Shown here piece after piece: positions 26,701 through 35,076 of a stretch of 64,000 bases of DNA. Source of the DNA: Bin87 sp034423575 (lineage in GTDB: Bacteria > Chloroflexota > Dehalococcoidia > Lucifugimonadales > UBA3495); NCBI GenBank assembly GCA_034423575.1, contig DAOUIF010000062.1, positions 1 through 64,000 of the forward strand, given 5' to 3'. The translations under genes were made by a program, and so were the position numbers. Position 1 is the first letter of the stretch. Each line of letters starts with the position of its first letter. The notes beneath the pieces were generated by a model, which was given only the letters and a program-made list of their open reading frames with translations, searched no databases and was not told where the DNA came from.

Positions 26701-27504
26701 TCCCGCGATTCTCGCGCCAACGTGCCCATGTTCGGGATGGGCCTGGCCGTGGGCGACTACGATCTCGACGGGCACTTCGACCTCTACGTCACCAACATCG
26801 AGGACAACGTCCTGCTGAGAAACAACGGCGACGGGCTCGCCTTCACCGAAACGGCCGCCGCCGCCGCCGCGGGAATGGGATCGTTTCAAAGGCGGCAGCG
26901 TGTCAGTTGGGGAACGGTATTTTTCGACTATGACAACGACGGCTGGGAGGACCTGTACATTGCCAGCGGCCACCTGGACAGTGATCGGTTCACCAATCAC
27001 CGGCATCAGCCGAACCTGCTGCTCCGCAACACCGGCCAGGCCACCTTCGAGGACGTATCGTCGGTTAGTGGCGCCGACGACCGGGGCGTCGGCCGGGGCG
27101 TTGCCTACGCCGACTTCAACGACGACGGCTGCCTGGACCTGTATCTGGCAAACCTTGGTCTCGCCGGGGACGAAGCCCAAAGCGCCCGGTTGTTCCTGAA
27201 TAGCTGCCACTGGGACTCCAGCTGGCTGCGCGTCCGAACCGTGGGAACAATCAGCAACCGGGACGGTATCGGAGCCCGGGTCACCGTCGTTGCCAACGGT
27301 CAGACGCAAATCCGGGAAATCGCCGCGGGTTCCAGCAACAAGAGCCAGAATATGCTGCCCGCGCATTTCGGACTGGGCCCGGCCTCCCAGGTGGATTCCG
27401 TGCGGGTTCGGTGGCCCAGCGGGATCGTGCAAACCCTGCACGACGTGCCGACCAACCAACAATTGACCGTCGTCGAGTCCGCTCAATCCGGGTTGCCGCC
27501 GTAA
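23713..27504 (+). CDS. Permease fused to TolB-like propeller, IPT/TIG, FG-GAP and ASPIC/UnbV domains
   Basis: One uninterrupted 1263-residue frame. Residues 1-365: a polytopic permease resembling the DUF318/ArsP-type family, with NLCSACIVPIA (C127, C130) and GSSTLNLPALV. About 370-640: six TolB/PD40 blades marked by PAWSPDG or a close variant. About 642-725: an IPT/TIG immunoglobulin-like domain. About 728-1169: FG-GAP/VCBS repeats with seven calcium-type loops such as DFNNDGLQD and DYDNDGDQD. About 1170-1255: an ASPIC/UnbV (CRTAC1-like) module with IGARVTV and VRWPSG. The last transmembrane helix runs directly into the propeller with no stop or second start, so the large domain is presumably outside the cell. 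Known relatives have these parts in separate proteins. Function unknown. Confidence 0.85.
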   Translation: MFDTALKKKRVIGILLLAIILGLFLAFNRIPKLDTVEADLAGVNAPRAECFQGFCINREPEAGFFERWWDFSTSYLKLVTVGMIFAFLAAGITEVFLFPRSGSSGITGGGIKGVLRGFAVGSSMNLCSACIVPIASAFRRRGAPVETAIAITQGSSTLNLPALVMAALVFTPMLAGSRIAVSVVGVLLLGPLVALLMRRQLSFRDAFRFGRADGAVPEFATWRETIGAGLKDWAKASLNYLWRLGPAMILAGIAGGLVIQLITPDTVAAYLGDDVSGIAVAATLGILINVPLLFEIPLVAVLMLVGMGTAPAAALLFGAAAAGPFTLWGLARVMPKKAVAAFAAGTWGLSMVGGVGLLFVGPFFLDNSDSRIVFSSDRDGDFEIYSTLPDGSELKRLSSNSSYDDMPAWSPDGKKIAFVSDRHGSPEIYVMNADGSRVRRLTEDDGSDNALPAWSPDGSRIAWSSQRDGNREIYVMDADGSNQINLTNDPGYDSSPAWSPDGQRILFNTRRDGNLEIYVMNADGSNQVRLTRNATSDEFPAWSPDGSMIAFSSDRTGRRAVYVMAVDGTNPVQLTGDDFRDYWPSWSPDGTRITFASDRYGDPEIMAMNADGSHQVNLSHGPGADSAPAWGPGDLPPADTQGPRIVSLAPAAAATSGGSLVTISGSGLEAGTRVTLGGLEAPVMAFLDSHTMTIEIPPRQTGVVDATVTNPDGRSGTLSEGFVYRQPLFTNVATEAGTAFQHFRDPVDRIPLGAGVVVFDFNNDGLQDIYVASKPSWSDSPDQIDGANALYRNDGNGSFTDVAADAGVDQLMGLSNGGCAADYDNDGDQDLYVTNWGSSKLFRNNGSGAFADVTDHAGLGDPDPSYRSMGCAWGDYDRDGHLDFVVVRHMEESDMEAFDLRLFYLAVRPLGLFHNNGDGTFAEVSHLLGDVSAPQKIPGEYGTLWGAGFQPGWVDFDNDGDPDLYVVNDFGHDVQPNVLWRNDGPGDGGSWKFEDISRDSRANVPMFGMGLAVGDYDLDGHFDLYVTNIEDNVLLRNNGDGLAFTETAAAAAAGMGSFQRRQRVSWGTVFFDYDNDGWEDLYIASGHLDSDRFTNHRHQPNLLLRNTGQATFEDVSSVSGADDRGVGRGVAYADFNDDGCLDLYLANLGLAGDEAQSARLFLNSCHWDSSWLRVRTVGTISNRDGIGARVTVVANGQTQIREIAAGSSNKSQNMLPAHFGLGPASQVDSVRVRWPSGIVQTLHDVPTNQQLTVVESAQSGLPP

Positions 27505-27560
27505 CGGTTTGTGACACGCCACGCGCGCCGTGCAGCGGGATCCGACGTTGCTCCTGAGTT

Positions 27561-27719
27561 CATGCGGCCGCTTATGCGTACCCAGTTTCGCCCCAACTGT
27601 CATTGCGAGCGAAGCGCAGCAATCTCGTTGCTGGGATGGGCCATTCTTCGGGTGACGAGATCGCCACGTCGCTGCGCTGCTTGCGATGATAAACCGGGTA
27701 CGCGTGAGCATGCGGCCGC
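27561..27719. repeat. Dispersed palindromic repeat, family B, copy 3 (with outer arms)
   Basis: Core 27599-27690 (GTCATTGCGAGCGAAGCG ... GAGATCGCCACG ... TTGCGATGAT). It is flanked by outer arms ATGCGTACCC / GGGTACGCGTGA, and outermost by CATGCGGCCGC / GCATGCGGCCGC in direct orientation. It fills the gap between the giant fusion gene and the promoter of the peptide ABC operon. Confidence 0.82.
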
Positions 27720-27721
27720 TA

Positions 27722-27749
27722 TTGACACGAATCACGTTGCTATTATACA
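27722..27749 (+). promoter_or_regulatory. Sigma70-type promoter upstream of the peptide ABC operon
   Basis: A perfect -35 TTGACA (27722-27727), 16-base spacer and TATACA (27744-27749). The implied leader to the substrate-binding-protein start at 28056 is about 300 bases, without an open frame I can support. Confidence 0.55.
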
Positions 27750-28010
27750 GTCCGCTTGCTTTACGGATGGCTACTAGTTCGTTCGAACAAGTTACGCCGT
27801 ACGACACTTCCCGGCCTGTGAATGGCAAGATTTCGTAACTACAATGACGATTTCCAGTGACCGTAACTGTATTTGGCATTTGATACTGCTTGCGTCGCTA
27901 CGAGGCGCGGCACTTATGCCAGAAACACCCTACCGAATCCGCAACCAGATGGACAAGCCAGCATGATCGAGGGGCTTTGGCTTGAGGGAACCAGGGACGA
28001 CAAGCGTCTT

Positions 28011-28023
28011 GACCTAAGGTCAT
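28011..28023. promoter_or_regulatory. Perfect palindrome, possible operator
   Basis: TGACCT-A-AGGTCA, two 6-base perfect arms around one base, located 33 bases before the ABC substrate-binding-protein start codon and 12 bases before its ribosome binding site. The position suits a repressor site or mRNA control. Confidence 0.35.
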
Positions 28024-28055
28024 GGGCGTAACAATCACAGTCTGGAGGTCTGTTA

Positions 28056-29873
28056 ATGAACCGCTACGGAAAGAAGATCACATCGGCGCTAATGCTCTTA
28101 CCAGCGCTGCTGCTCCTGACGTTCGTTGCAGCATGCGGAGGGGCAGAGGCACCCGCGGAAACCGCTCAGCCGGCTGCAGCCCAGCCCGCATCCGGGGGCG
28201 CGCCGGCCGCTGCGGCTCAGCCCACCGCGATGCCTGAGTCCCAGGACCAGCCCAGCGGCAATGTCGTGGACGAGAGCCAGTTGCCAACGGACAAGATCAT
28301 CCTCGGACTGATCACGCCCATTGACGACACCGTCGTACCATGGCAGGGCGGTGTGGACTTCGTGTACCAGCACAGCCCGTTCATGGAATACCTGGTGCAA
28401 CTCGACCCTAACACCAGCGAGTGGATCCCCATGTTGGCGAAAACGTGGGAGATGAACGCCACCGGTGATGTTTGGACCTTCGAGCTGGAGCAGGGAATCC
28501 AGTTCCATCGAGGGTTTGGCGAGTTCACCGCCGCGGACGTGGAGCACAGTTTCAAGCTCACCTGCCAGAAGGGCACCCGCGCCAGCTACAAGGGCGGTAT
28601 CTGCAACGTTGACCACGTGGACATTCTGGACCCCTACAACATCCAGGTCCACATGGTGAAGCCCTCGGCCGAGTACCTGTTCTACGCCGCGGAGTCGGCG
28701 GGCAACATGATCTACAGCAAGGCCCAGTGCGACCAGGCCGGCGGGTTCAACGATGCTGAGAACATCGCCAGCGAAGGCTGCACCGACGAGTACTACGAGA
28801 ACCTCGCCGGCACCGGCCCGTATCAGTACGAAGGCCGTACCCCCGAAGTGCACGTGGACTACTCGCTGGCCTTCCCGGACGGACACTGGCGGCATGACCC
28901 GGTCTACCCAGAAATGCGCAACACCTGGGTACTGGAAGAGTCCACTCGCTTGGCCCAGTTCCGCGCCGAGGAGACGCACATGACCGAGGTCAACCGGGAC
29001 CTGGGCGACAAGCTGGAGGCTGAAGAAGACGGCAAGTTCAAGATCATACCTAGCACCGGCCCCGCCCAACAGACGGCCTTCCGGTTTGGCGGCATGTTCT
29101 ACGGCGACGCGGAAAACTACGACCCCGACTTCCCGGTGACCGCGCCGGGTGAAATCGGGATCAAGGTGCGCAAGGCGCTGAACAAGGCCGTGGACCGCGA
29201 GACCTTCAAGCAGGAACTCTACAAGGGTCGCGTCTGGGATTCCAAGGTACACGCGTTCCATCCCACCCTAACCGCCTGGAATCCCAAGTGGGACGAGGAC
29301 TGGGAGGAGGAATACGGCTACGACCTGGAGGCGTCCAAGCAGCTCCTGGCTGAGGCCGGCTATCCCGAAGGGTTCAAGATCACGGTTCCGATGTATCCCT
29401 TCCCCGGCGCCCCTGAACTTCCCCAGATCGCCCAGTTCATGCAACTGGCCTGGGCGGAGATCGGAGTGGAATTGGAACTCCGTGACGAAGACCGCGCAGC
29501 CGTGGTCGCCCGGCGCCGGAATAAGTCCAACCACGAAACAGCCCTGGCGACCACGCCTTCATTCAAGGCAGTGGAAGCGCAGATCATGCTGTTCAACACT
29601 CCCAAGGAAGACGGTGGTGTGGTCTTCATGTACGAGACCGCCGAACTGCAGGAGCTGTATCACGAGCTGCAGGTAACCGTTGACCCGGTCGCACGTGAAA
29701 AGGTGCTGCACCAGATTGGCGACATCAAGTTCTACCAACACGAGTGGATACCGCTCTTCTGGGTGCCTATCGAGACGATCGTTAACACCGAATACATTTG
29801 CGAATGGCCCTTCCCAGGTTGGGAGGGAGGCGACCTCGGCAGCAACGAGCTGATTGTGGGGCCGCCTTGCTGA
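28056..29873 (+). CDS. Peptide/nickel-type ABC substrate-binding lipoprotein (SBP_bac_5)
   Basis: 605 residues. A lipoprotein signal (MNRYGKKITSALMLLPALL then VAAC at residue 27) is followed by an Ala/Pro/Gln-rich linker of about 40 residues. The mature cluster-C binding protein has KTWEMNATGDVWTFELEQG, FTAADVEHSF, GTGPYQYEGR and a C-terminal WIPLFWVPIETI. It captures an oligopeptide or similar solute outside the membrane and hands it to the two permeases that follow. GGAGG lies before the ATG. It is separated from the permease by 117 bases and lies downstream of a good promoter. Confidence 0.92.
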   Translation: MNRYGKKITSALMLLPALLLLTFVAACGGAEAPAETAQPAAAQPASGGAPAAAAQPTAMPESQDQPSGNVVDESQLPTDKIILGLITPIDDTVVPWQGGVDFVYQHSPFMEYLVQLDPNTSEWIPMLAKTWEMNATGDVWTFELEQGIQFHRGFGEFTAADVEHSFKLTCQKGTRASYKGGICNVDHVDILDPYNIQVHMVKPSAEYLFYAAESAGNMIYSKAQCDQAGGFNDAENIASEGCTDEYYENLAGTGPYQYEGRTPEVHVDYSLAFPDGHWRHDPVYPEMRNTWVLEESTRLAQFRAEETHMTEVNRDLGDKLEAEEDGKFKIIPSTGPAQQTAFRFGGMFYGDAENYDPDFPVTAPGEIGIKVRKALNKAVDRETFKQELYKGRVWDSKVHAFHPTLTAWNPKWDEDWEEEYGYDLEASKQLLAEAGYPEGFKITVPMYPFPGAPELPQIAQFMQLAWAEIGVELELRDEDRAAVVARRRNKSNHETALATTPSFKAVEAQIMLFNTPKEDGGVVFMYETAELQELYHELQVTVDPVAREKVLHQIGDIKFYQHEWIPLFWVPIETIVNTEYICEWPFPGWEGGDLGSNELIVGPPC

Positions 29874-29990
29874 TCCCTTGGTCAGTCTGACCAATAACCG
29901 GTTTGAAAGCGCCGCGACTGCCGGGGAACCGACGGTCGCGGTGCGCGAATTGGAAATAGCCGCGGCTGAACCCTGGGGCAGGAGTTAGGG

Positions 29991-30911
29991 ATGCAACGGT
30001 ACATCATTATGCGTATCCTCCAGGCGGTCCTGGTCCTGGTGGTGGTCAGCGTGATTGCTTTCGCCCTGGGCCACGCCGGCGGCAACCCCCTGGACGCCAT
30101 TCTGCCGGACGACGCCGACGCCCAGGTGCGGGCAGACTTGGAGGAATTCTGGGGAATCAACAGGCCGTTGCACGAACAGTACTTCACTTACGTGTGGAAC
30201 GCGGTGCGGGGCGACTTCGGCGATTCATTCAAGTACCCCAACTTCACCGTAGCCGAACTGATCAGCGACCGATTCGTAGCTACCATTCAGTTGGCCGGAG
30301 CCGGCATCCTGGTGGCGGTGGTTATCGGTTTGCCCGTCGGCGTCTTGACGGCAACCTATCGGGACACCGTCTTTGACTGGACGGGCAAGGTGGTGGCCCT
30401 GTTGGGTCAATCTCTCCCCGTATTCTGGCTCGGCATCGTCCTGATGTGGATCTTTGCCGTACAGTTGGACTGGTTTCCAACCTCCGGCAAGGGCGGCATC
30501 AGGAACCTCATCCTGCCAGCCGTGGCCATCGGATGGTTCCAGGTGGCCGCGATGCTCCGCCTGGTGAGGTCGTCCATGCTGGACGTCCTGGACAGCGAGT
30601 ACGTGAAACTGGCCCGCATCAAGGGTCTGCCCGAGCGCAAGATCATCTGGAAGCACTGCTTGCGGAACGCCGCCATCGCTCCTTTGACCTACTTCGCCAT
30701 CACGTTGGGGTCATTGATGGTGGGCTCCGTTTCCATCGAAACGGTATTCCAATGGCCCGGCCTGGGGTTCCTGCTGTTCAATGCTGCTCGCGCCAGTGAC
30801 TACGCGCTGCTTCAGGGCATAATGCTCACCTTCACCACCATCTACATCATCGCCAATCTATTGGTGGACATAGCCTATGCGTACCTCGACCCGCGCATTC
30901 GGTACACCTAA
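29991..30911 (+). CDS. ABC transporter permease, DppB-like
   Basis: 306 residues with six transmembrane helices. The N-terminal MRILQAVLVLVVVSVIAFAL and NPLDAILPDDA match the DppB/OppB type, as do GQSLPVFWLGIVLM and the EAA loop EYVKLARIKGLPERKIIWKHCLRNA, which docks onto the ATPase. It forms the translocation pore together with the next gene. Confidence 0.92.
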   Translation: MQRYIIMRILQAVLVLVVVSVIAFALGHAGGNPLDAILPDDADAQVRADLEEFWGINRPLHEQYFTYVWNAVRGDFGDSFKYPNFTVAELISDRFVATIQLAGAGILVAVVIGLPVGVLTATYRDTVFDWTGKVVALLGQSLPVFWLGIVLMWIFAVQLDWFPTSGKGGIRNLILPAVAIGWFQVAAMLRLVRSSMLDVLDSEYVKLARIKGLPERKIIWKHCLRNAAIAPLTYFAITLGSLMVGSVSIETVFQWPGLGFLLFNAARASDYALLQGIMLTFTTIYIIANLLVDIAYAYLDPRIRYT

Positions 30912-30942
30912 AGCCAACAGGATGTAAGCGAGGACAACAGCC

Positions 30943-31821
30943 ATGGCCATAGCACTGCCAGAACTCAGCAGCCCACGTCCGCCATCCCGAATTGGCCATT
31001 ACGCGAGGGAAGTGCTCCGCTACCCGGTCATTCCAGTGGCTGTCCTGGTGATAGTGCTGCTCATCCCTGCCCTCGGCGCCAATTGGCTCGCTCCCTACGA
31101 CCCGCTGAAAGGCGATATGAAGAATCGCTTCGCGGAACCGTCGGCGCAGCACTGGTTCGGCACGGACGACATCGGGCGTGATGTGCTCAGTCGGGTCATG
31201 CATGGAGCCCGCGTGTCATTGCTTGTGGCCAGCGTGGCCATTTTGATATCTGGAATAATTGGCACCTCTTTCGGTATTGTGTCCGCTTTTTACGGTGGTT
31301 GGGCGGACAACCTGATGATGCGCCTGGTGGACATCTCACTGTCCCTGCCCATCATCGTGGTGGCCATCGTGGTCGCCGCGATGGCGGGGCCCAGCATGAA
31401 GATATTGATAGCCGTGCTGGTTTTGAGCCAATGGTCTCGCTATGCTCGGCTGGTTCGCGGCGAGGCGCTAACCATCAGAGCGCAGGACTACATCTCCCGG
31501 GCCCGGGTGGCCGGAGCGTCCAACTTCCGGATCATGCTCCGCTACATCTTCCCGAACATCGTCAACACCATAGTGGTTCTGGCCACCCTCCAAGTAGGTT
31601 TCGTCATCGTACTGGAGGCGACGCTGAGCTTCCTGGGCGCTGGCATCTCCCGGCCCACACCGGCTTGGGGTGTGATGGTGGCCGACGGACGGTCGTTCGT
31701 GACCGACGCTTGGTGGCTGTCCTTCTTCCCCGGCCTGGCAATCCTGCTCACCGTGCTGTCCATGAACCTGTTGGGCGACTGGCTGCGAGACAAGCTGGAC
31801 CCGAAGCAGCGGAACCTGTAA
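30943..31821 (+). CDS. ABC transporter permease, DppC-like
   Basis: 292 residues. HWFGTDDIGRDVLSRVMHGARVSL is the signature of the DppC/OppC type, and the EAA loop is DYISRARVAGASNFRIMLRYIFPN. It starts 31 bases after DppB. No ATPase genes (DppD/DppF) follow; the next gene encodes an unrelated propeller, so ATPases must come from elsewhere in the genome. Confidence 0.92.
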   Translation: MAIALPELSSPRPPSRIGHYAREVLRYPVIPVAVLVIVLLIPALGANWLAPYDPLKGDMKNRFAEPSAQHWFGTDDIGRDVLSRVMHGARVSLLVASVAILISGIIGTSFGIVSAFYGGWADNLMMRLVDISLSLPIIVVAIVVAAMAGPSMKILIAVLVLSQWSRYARLVRGEALTIRAQDYISRARVAGASNFRIMLRYIFPNIVNTIVVLATLQVGFVIVLEATLSFLGAGISRPTPAWGVMVADGRSFVTDAWWLSFFPGLAILLTVLSMNLLGDWLRDKLDPKQRNL

Positions 31822-32007
31822 CCATCCCGGCGCTGCCGTTAGTGGTCTCACAATCTATCGAGGCGGTCAGACGATCGACCGGCGCGGGTGCGTTGTGCGC
31901 ATCCGCGCCGTCGTTTGCACGGCTCGCCACCGTACCCGGCGTAACCGCAGCCGGTTCGGAGACGACGTTGTTGCCCCAACACCAGATAACGCGCTAATCT
32001 ATCCCCG

Positions 32008-33459
32008 ATGAATGAAGCTACACGACCCAATGCCGGGTCAAACAGCGCCGCGGATTGCGGCTGGCGCGGGGCCGAAGATCAGGAGCCGGGCCAACCCGGC
32101 CCGGAATGCGACCACACAGTCCCAATCCTCCCCGAATGGGCGCAGGATGACCCCCGGGGACGGCGATGGTTCAACCGCCGGCGCTTGATCCGAACCGGGT
32201 TGGTCGTCGTCGTGCTCCTGTTCCTGGCGTGGCTGTATTACCCGTTCTTCCCGAACCCGATCAAGCTGCTGTTCAACTCGCCCGAAACCATGCTCAGCTC
32301 GGCTTCCCTGCCGGGCCAATGGTCCATGGTTGGCCGGGATCTCCAGCTCACCCGTCACGTGCCCACCGTGGCCACTCAGCCCGAGGGCACGGTGGTCTGG
32401 TCTCACGATCTGGGCACTCCCACCCGTGCCGCCCCGATCGTGCACGAGGGCGTGGTGTACGCGGGCGGGTTTTTCAAGATCATCGCCCTGGAAGCGTCGA
32501 TGGGCCAACTACTCTGGGAAGTGACCGTCCCCAGCCCGCTGGATCACTCCGTGGCGCTGGCCGGCGATTTGCTGTACGTGGGCCTCACTGACCACCGGGT
32601 CGTGGCCGTTGACCTCGAAACGCAGCAATTCCGATGGTCCTACAAGACAGAGGGCCCCATCGCCTCGTCGCCCATCGTCGCCGACGGCATCGTCTACGTG
32701 GGATCGGGCGACAATGCGCTAAACGCCCTGGACGCGGCCAGCGGAGACGTCTTGTGGCGGGAGGACATCGCGGGCGAAGTCCGCGCGGCGCCGGCCGTCA
32801 GCGAAGGCCACGTTTACGCCGCCGACAACCTCGGCAACCTGTACGTATTCGACGCCAGGACCGGGCAGAGCAAATTGCGCTTCCGCACCGAAGGGAACAC
32901 CAAAGCGTCCCCGGCTATCGCCAACGGGATGGCGTACTTCCCGTCCGGGGGACAGGTGCATGCGGTAGATGCCGACGCCCGGGAAATCGCCGGCGAGTAC
33001 CAGTTCAAGCTGGTCTGGAAGCAGTTCTGGGACTGGAAGGTGCCGGGCGTGCCGCGGCCGCCGGCGCAGAAGGGAAGAATGTGGCTGTTTGATCCCGATT
33101 TCGCGTTCGATAACACCACAGGGCGCTGGTCCACGACAGGGCTGCTGGCGACCCCGTCGGTCGCGGACGATAAGATGTATGCGGGCAGTTTCAACGGCGG
33201 CTTTTACGAGGCCGACGCGCTTTCCGGCACCGAGACGTGGCGGTTTGAGGCCGACGGTGCCATGTTCGGGTCACCCGTGGTGGTGGGAGACCGGGTTTAC
33301 TTTGGGACCGACGCTGGCAGCCTCTACGCCCTGGACCGCTCCAATGGCGAACCGATCTGGCAACTCCCGCTGGGAGCAGCCATCGACATCTCCCCGGTCT
33401 TCGCGGACGGGCGTTTGTACGTCAGGACGAACGACGGCCTGCTGCACGCCATAGAATAG
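32008..33459 (+). CDS. Membrane-anchored PQQ-like beta-propeller (BamB/YncE-like)
   Basis: 483 residues. About 55 polar residues are followed by an arginine cluster and one hydrophobic helix (LIRTGLVVVVLLFLAWLYYPFF, roughly 53-75), so the bulk is outside the membrane. The rest is a PQQ-like propeller of repeated units: GVVYAGGFFKIIALEASMGQLLWEV, GIVYVGSGDNALNALDAASGDVLW, GHVYAADNLGNLYVFDARTG, DRVYFGTDAGSLYALDRSNGEPIW. No catalytic PQQ dehydrogenase motif is visible, so a binding or assembly role is more likely. No clear ribosome binding site precedes the ATG. It may or may not be cotranscribed with the ABC operon (186-base gap). Confidence 0.82.
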   Translation: MNEATRPNAGSNSAADCGWRGAEDQEPGQPGPECDHTVPILPEWAQDDPRGRRWFNRRRLIRTGLVVVVLLFLAWLYYPFFPNPIKLLFNSPETMLSSASLPGQWSMVGRDLQLTRHVPTVATQPEGTVVWSHDLGTPTRAAPIVHEGVVYAGGFFKIIALEASMGQLLWEVTVPSPLDHSVALAGDLLYVGLTDHRVVAVDLETQQFRWSYKTEGPIASSPIVADGIVYVGSGDNALNALDAASGDVLWREDIAGEVRAAPAVSEGHVYAADNLGNLYVFDARTGQSKLRFRTEGNTKASPAIANGMAYFPSGGQVHAVDADAREIAGEYQFKLVWKQFWDWKVPGVPRPPAQKGRMWLFDPDFAFDNTTGRWSTTGLLATPSVADDKMYAGSFNGGFYEADALSGTETWRFEADGAMFGSPVVVGDRVYFGTDAGSLYALDRSNGEPIWQLPLGAAIDISPVFADGRLYVRTNDGLLHAIE

Positions 33460-33514
33460 AGTAACGCGCGCCACAACCTTCCCTGGCCGCGCCGGACCAC
33501 GTCGCGAACGCGAA

Positions 33515-35059
33515 CTAACTTCCCGCTTTGATGAAGTCGGCCGCCCGCTCGGCCACCATTATGATGGTGGCGTTGGTGTTGGCCCGGACTATGTCCGGCA
33601 TCACGGAGGCGTCGACCACCCGCAGGTTCTGCATGCCATGCACCCGGCAGTACTGGTCCACCACCGCCGTTGGATCCTCCGCCGGACCCATCTTGCAGGT
33701 GACCGAAGTGTGGCCGGCGATACCGGCGTTCTGCTGCAGCCACGCATCCAGGGAACTGTCATCGGCCAGGTCAGCGTCGGTCGGCGACTGGCGCTCCGCC
33801 AACAGGTCGACGAAGGCCGGATGCTCCAAAATCGACACGGTGCGCCGTACGGCGTCCCGGAACCGGGAGGTATCCCTGGCATCGGAAAGAAACTGGAAGT
33901 CCAAGTCCGGCTGGACCGATACGTTAGCGGATACCAAGGTGAGCAGGCCCTCGCTGTAGGGGTATTCCAAGCGACAGCCGATCCGAATGTTGAGCGCGTC
34001 CCGACTCTCCGGATACGACGTCGTGGGCTGGACCTGGATGTCGTTGCGGTCGGATGACCCTGCCGCCGTGAACCGCAGCCCTACCTGATTGCGAGGCGCG
34101 TCTGGAGCCAGGTGGTGGTCAGGGTGAGCTCGGAACACGATGGACACCGACGGGTGGTTTTTCATGCTCCGCCCGACCCCGGGCAACTCGTGGATCGGCT
34201 CTATGCCCAGCGGGCGCAGCTGTTCGGAAACGCCAATGCCGGAAAGGAGCAGCAACTGCGGCGAGGCGATGGCCCCGGCGCTGAGGATGATCTCGTCTCC
34301 TTCGACGACGAAAACGTCACCGCCGCTCTCCACCTCCACGCCAACCGCTCGTGGTGAGCCTGTCGAACCATGGTCGAACAAGATGCGCCGAACCACAACG
34401 TTGGACCGGATGGTCAGGTTCAACCGGTGGCGGCAGGCGTCGAGATACGTGATGGCGGTGCTCATGCGCACCCCGCCCGGGTTGTTCAACGGCATGGCGC
34501 CGACGCCGGTGGCATCCGGATGGTTCATATCCGGATCGTCCGGGAAGCCGGCATCCCGGCACGCCCGATAGAATGCCGCCTGCAGGGGGATCCAGGTCTC
34601 GTTGGGATGCCGCCAAACCGGTATGGGCCCTTCCGAACCGTGAAAGTCGTCCCTGATGTCGGCGTCGTTTTCCAGCCTGCGGAAGTAGGGCAACGTTTTC
34701 TGATAGCTCCACTCGTCGTTGCCAGCCGCAGCCCACCCGTCGAAATCCTCCGGGGCGCCCCGCAGCAGGATCTGGTGATTGATCGCGCTGCTTCCACCGG
34801 TGACCTTGCCGCGGGCCACGTGCAATGGCCGCGCCTGTTGCGCGGTGGACCTGCCGACCAGCGACCAGTTGTGGGCCGCCCCTTCTTCGGACGCGGCCTG
34901 GTTCATATCGAATTTCAGCTCATCGGGCAACTGATCCGGTCCGGGATAATCGGGGCCGGCTTCCAGCAGCAGTACGGATCGCCCGGGATCTTCCGACAAC
35001 CGGTTGGCCAGCACGCAGCCCGCAGAGCCCGCCCCTACGATGATGACGTCGTACTTCAT
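33515..35059 (-). CDS. GMC-family FAD oxidoreductase (choline dehydrogenase-like)
   Basis: 514 residues. The FAD-binding motif GAGSAGCVLANRLSE is at the N-terminus. GKVTGGSSAINHQILLRG is GMC signature 1 and GAIASPQLLLLSGIG is signature 2. The C-terminus has GIAGHTSVTCKMG with the catalytic His and NLRVVDASVMPDIVRANTNATIIM with the second His-equivalent position occupied by N. It oxidises an alcohol to an aldehyde in the cytoplasm. Part of a known dispersed DNA repeat lies in frame in the middle of the gene (34345-34373, encoding STGSPRAVG). The amidohydrolase gene lies 17 bases upstream on the same strand, so the two are probably one operon. Confidence 0.9.
   Translation of the reverse strand: MKYDVIIVGAGSAGCVLANRLSEDPGRSVLLLEAGPDYPGPDQLPDELKFDMNQAASEEGAAHNWSLVGRSTAQQARPLHVARGKVTGGSSAINHQILLRGAPEDFDGWAAAGNDEWSYQKTLPYFRRLENDADIRDDFHGSEGPIPVWRHPNETWIPLQAAFYRACRDAGFPDDPDMNHPDATGVGAMPLNNPGGVRMSTAITYLDACRHRLNLTIRSNVVVRRILFDHGSTGSPRAVGVEVESGGDVFVVEGDEIILSAGAIASPQLLLLSGIGVSEQLRPLGIEPIHELPGVGRSMKNHPSVSIVFRAHPDHHLAPDAPRNQVGLRFTAAGSSDRNDIQVQPTTSYPESRDALNIRIGCRLEYPYSEGLLTLVSANVSVQPDLDFQFLSDARDTSRFRDAVRRTVSILEHPAFVDLLAERQSPTDADLADDSSLDAWLQQNAGIAGHTSVTCKMGPAEDPTAVVDQYCRVHGMQNLRVVDASVMPDIVRANTNATIIMVAERAADFIKAGS
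34345..34373. repeat. Short dispersed repeat inside the GMC coding sequence
   Basis: The minus strand reads GTTCGACAGGCTCACCACGA, a short repeat seen dispersed in many bacterial genomes. It keeps the GMC frame and encodes FDHGSTGSPRA between two strands of the FAD domain. Confidence 0.5.
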
Positions 35060-35076
35060 GCCTCGTCGACCTCGCG

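Noticed and set aside
26506..27879. 457-residue open frame on the minus strand
   Set aside because: It is antisense to the FG-GAP/ASPIC part of the giant fusion gene and runs into the family B repeat. It has no recognisable domain.
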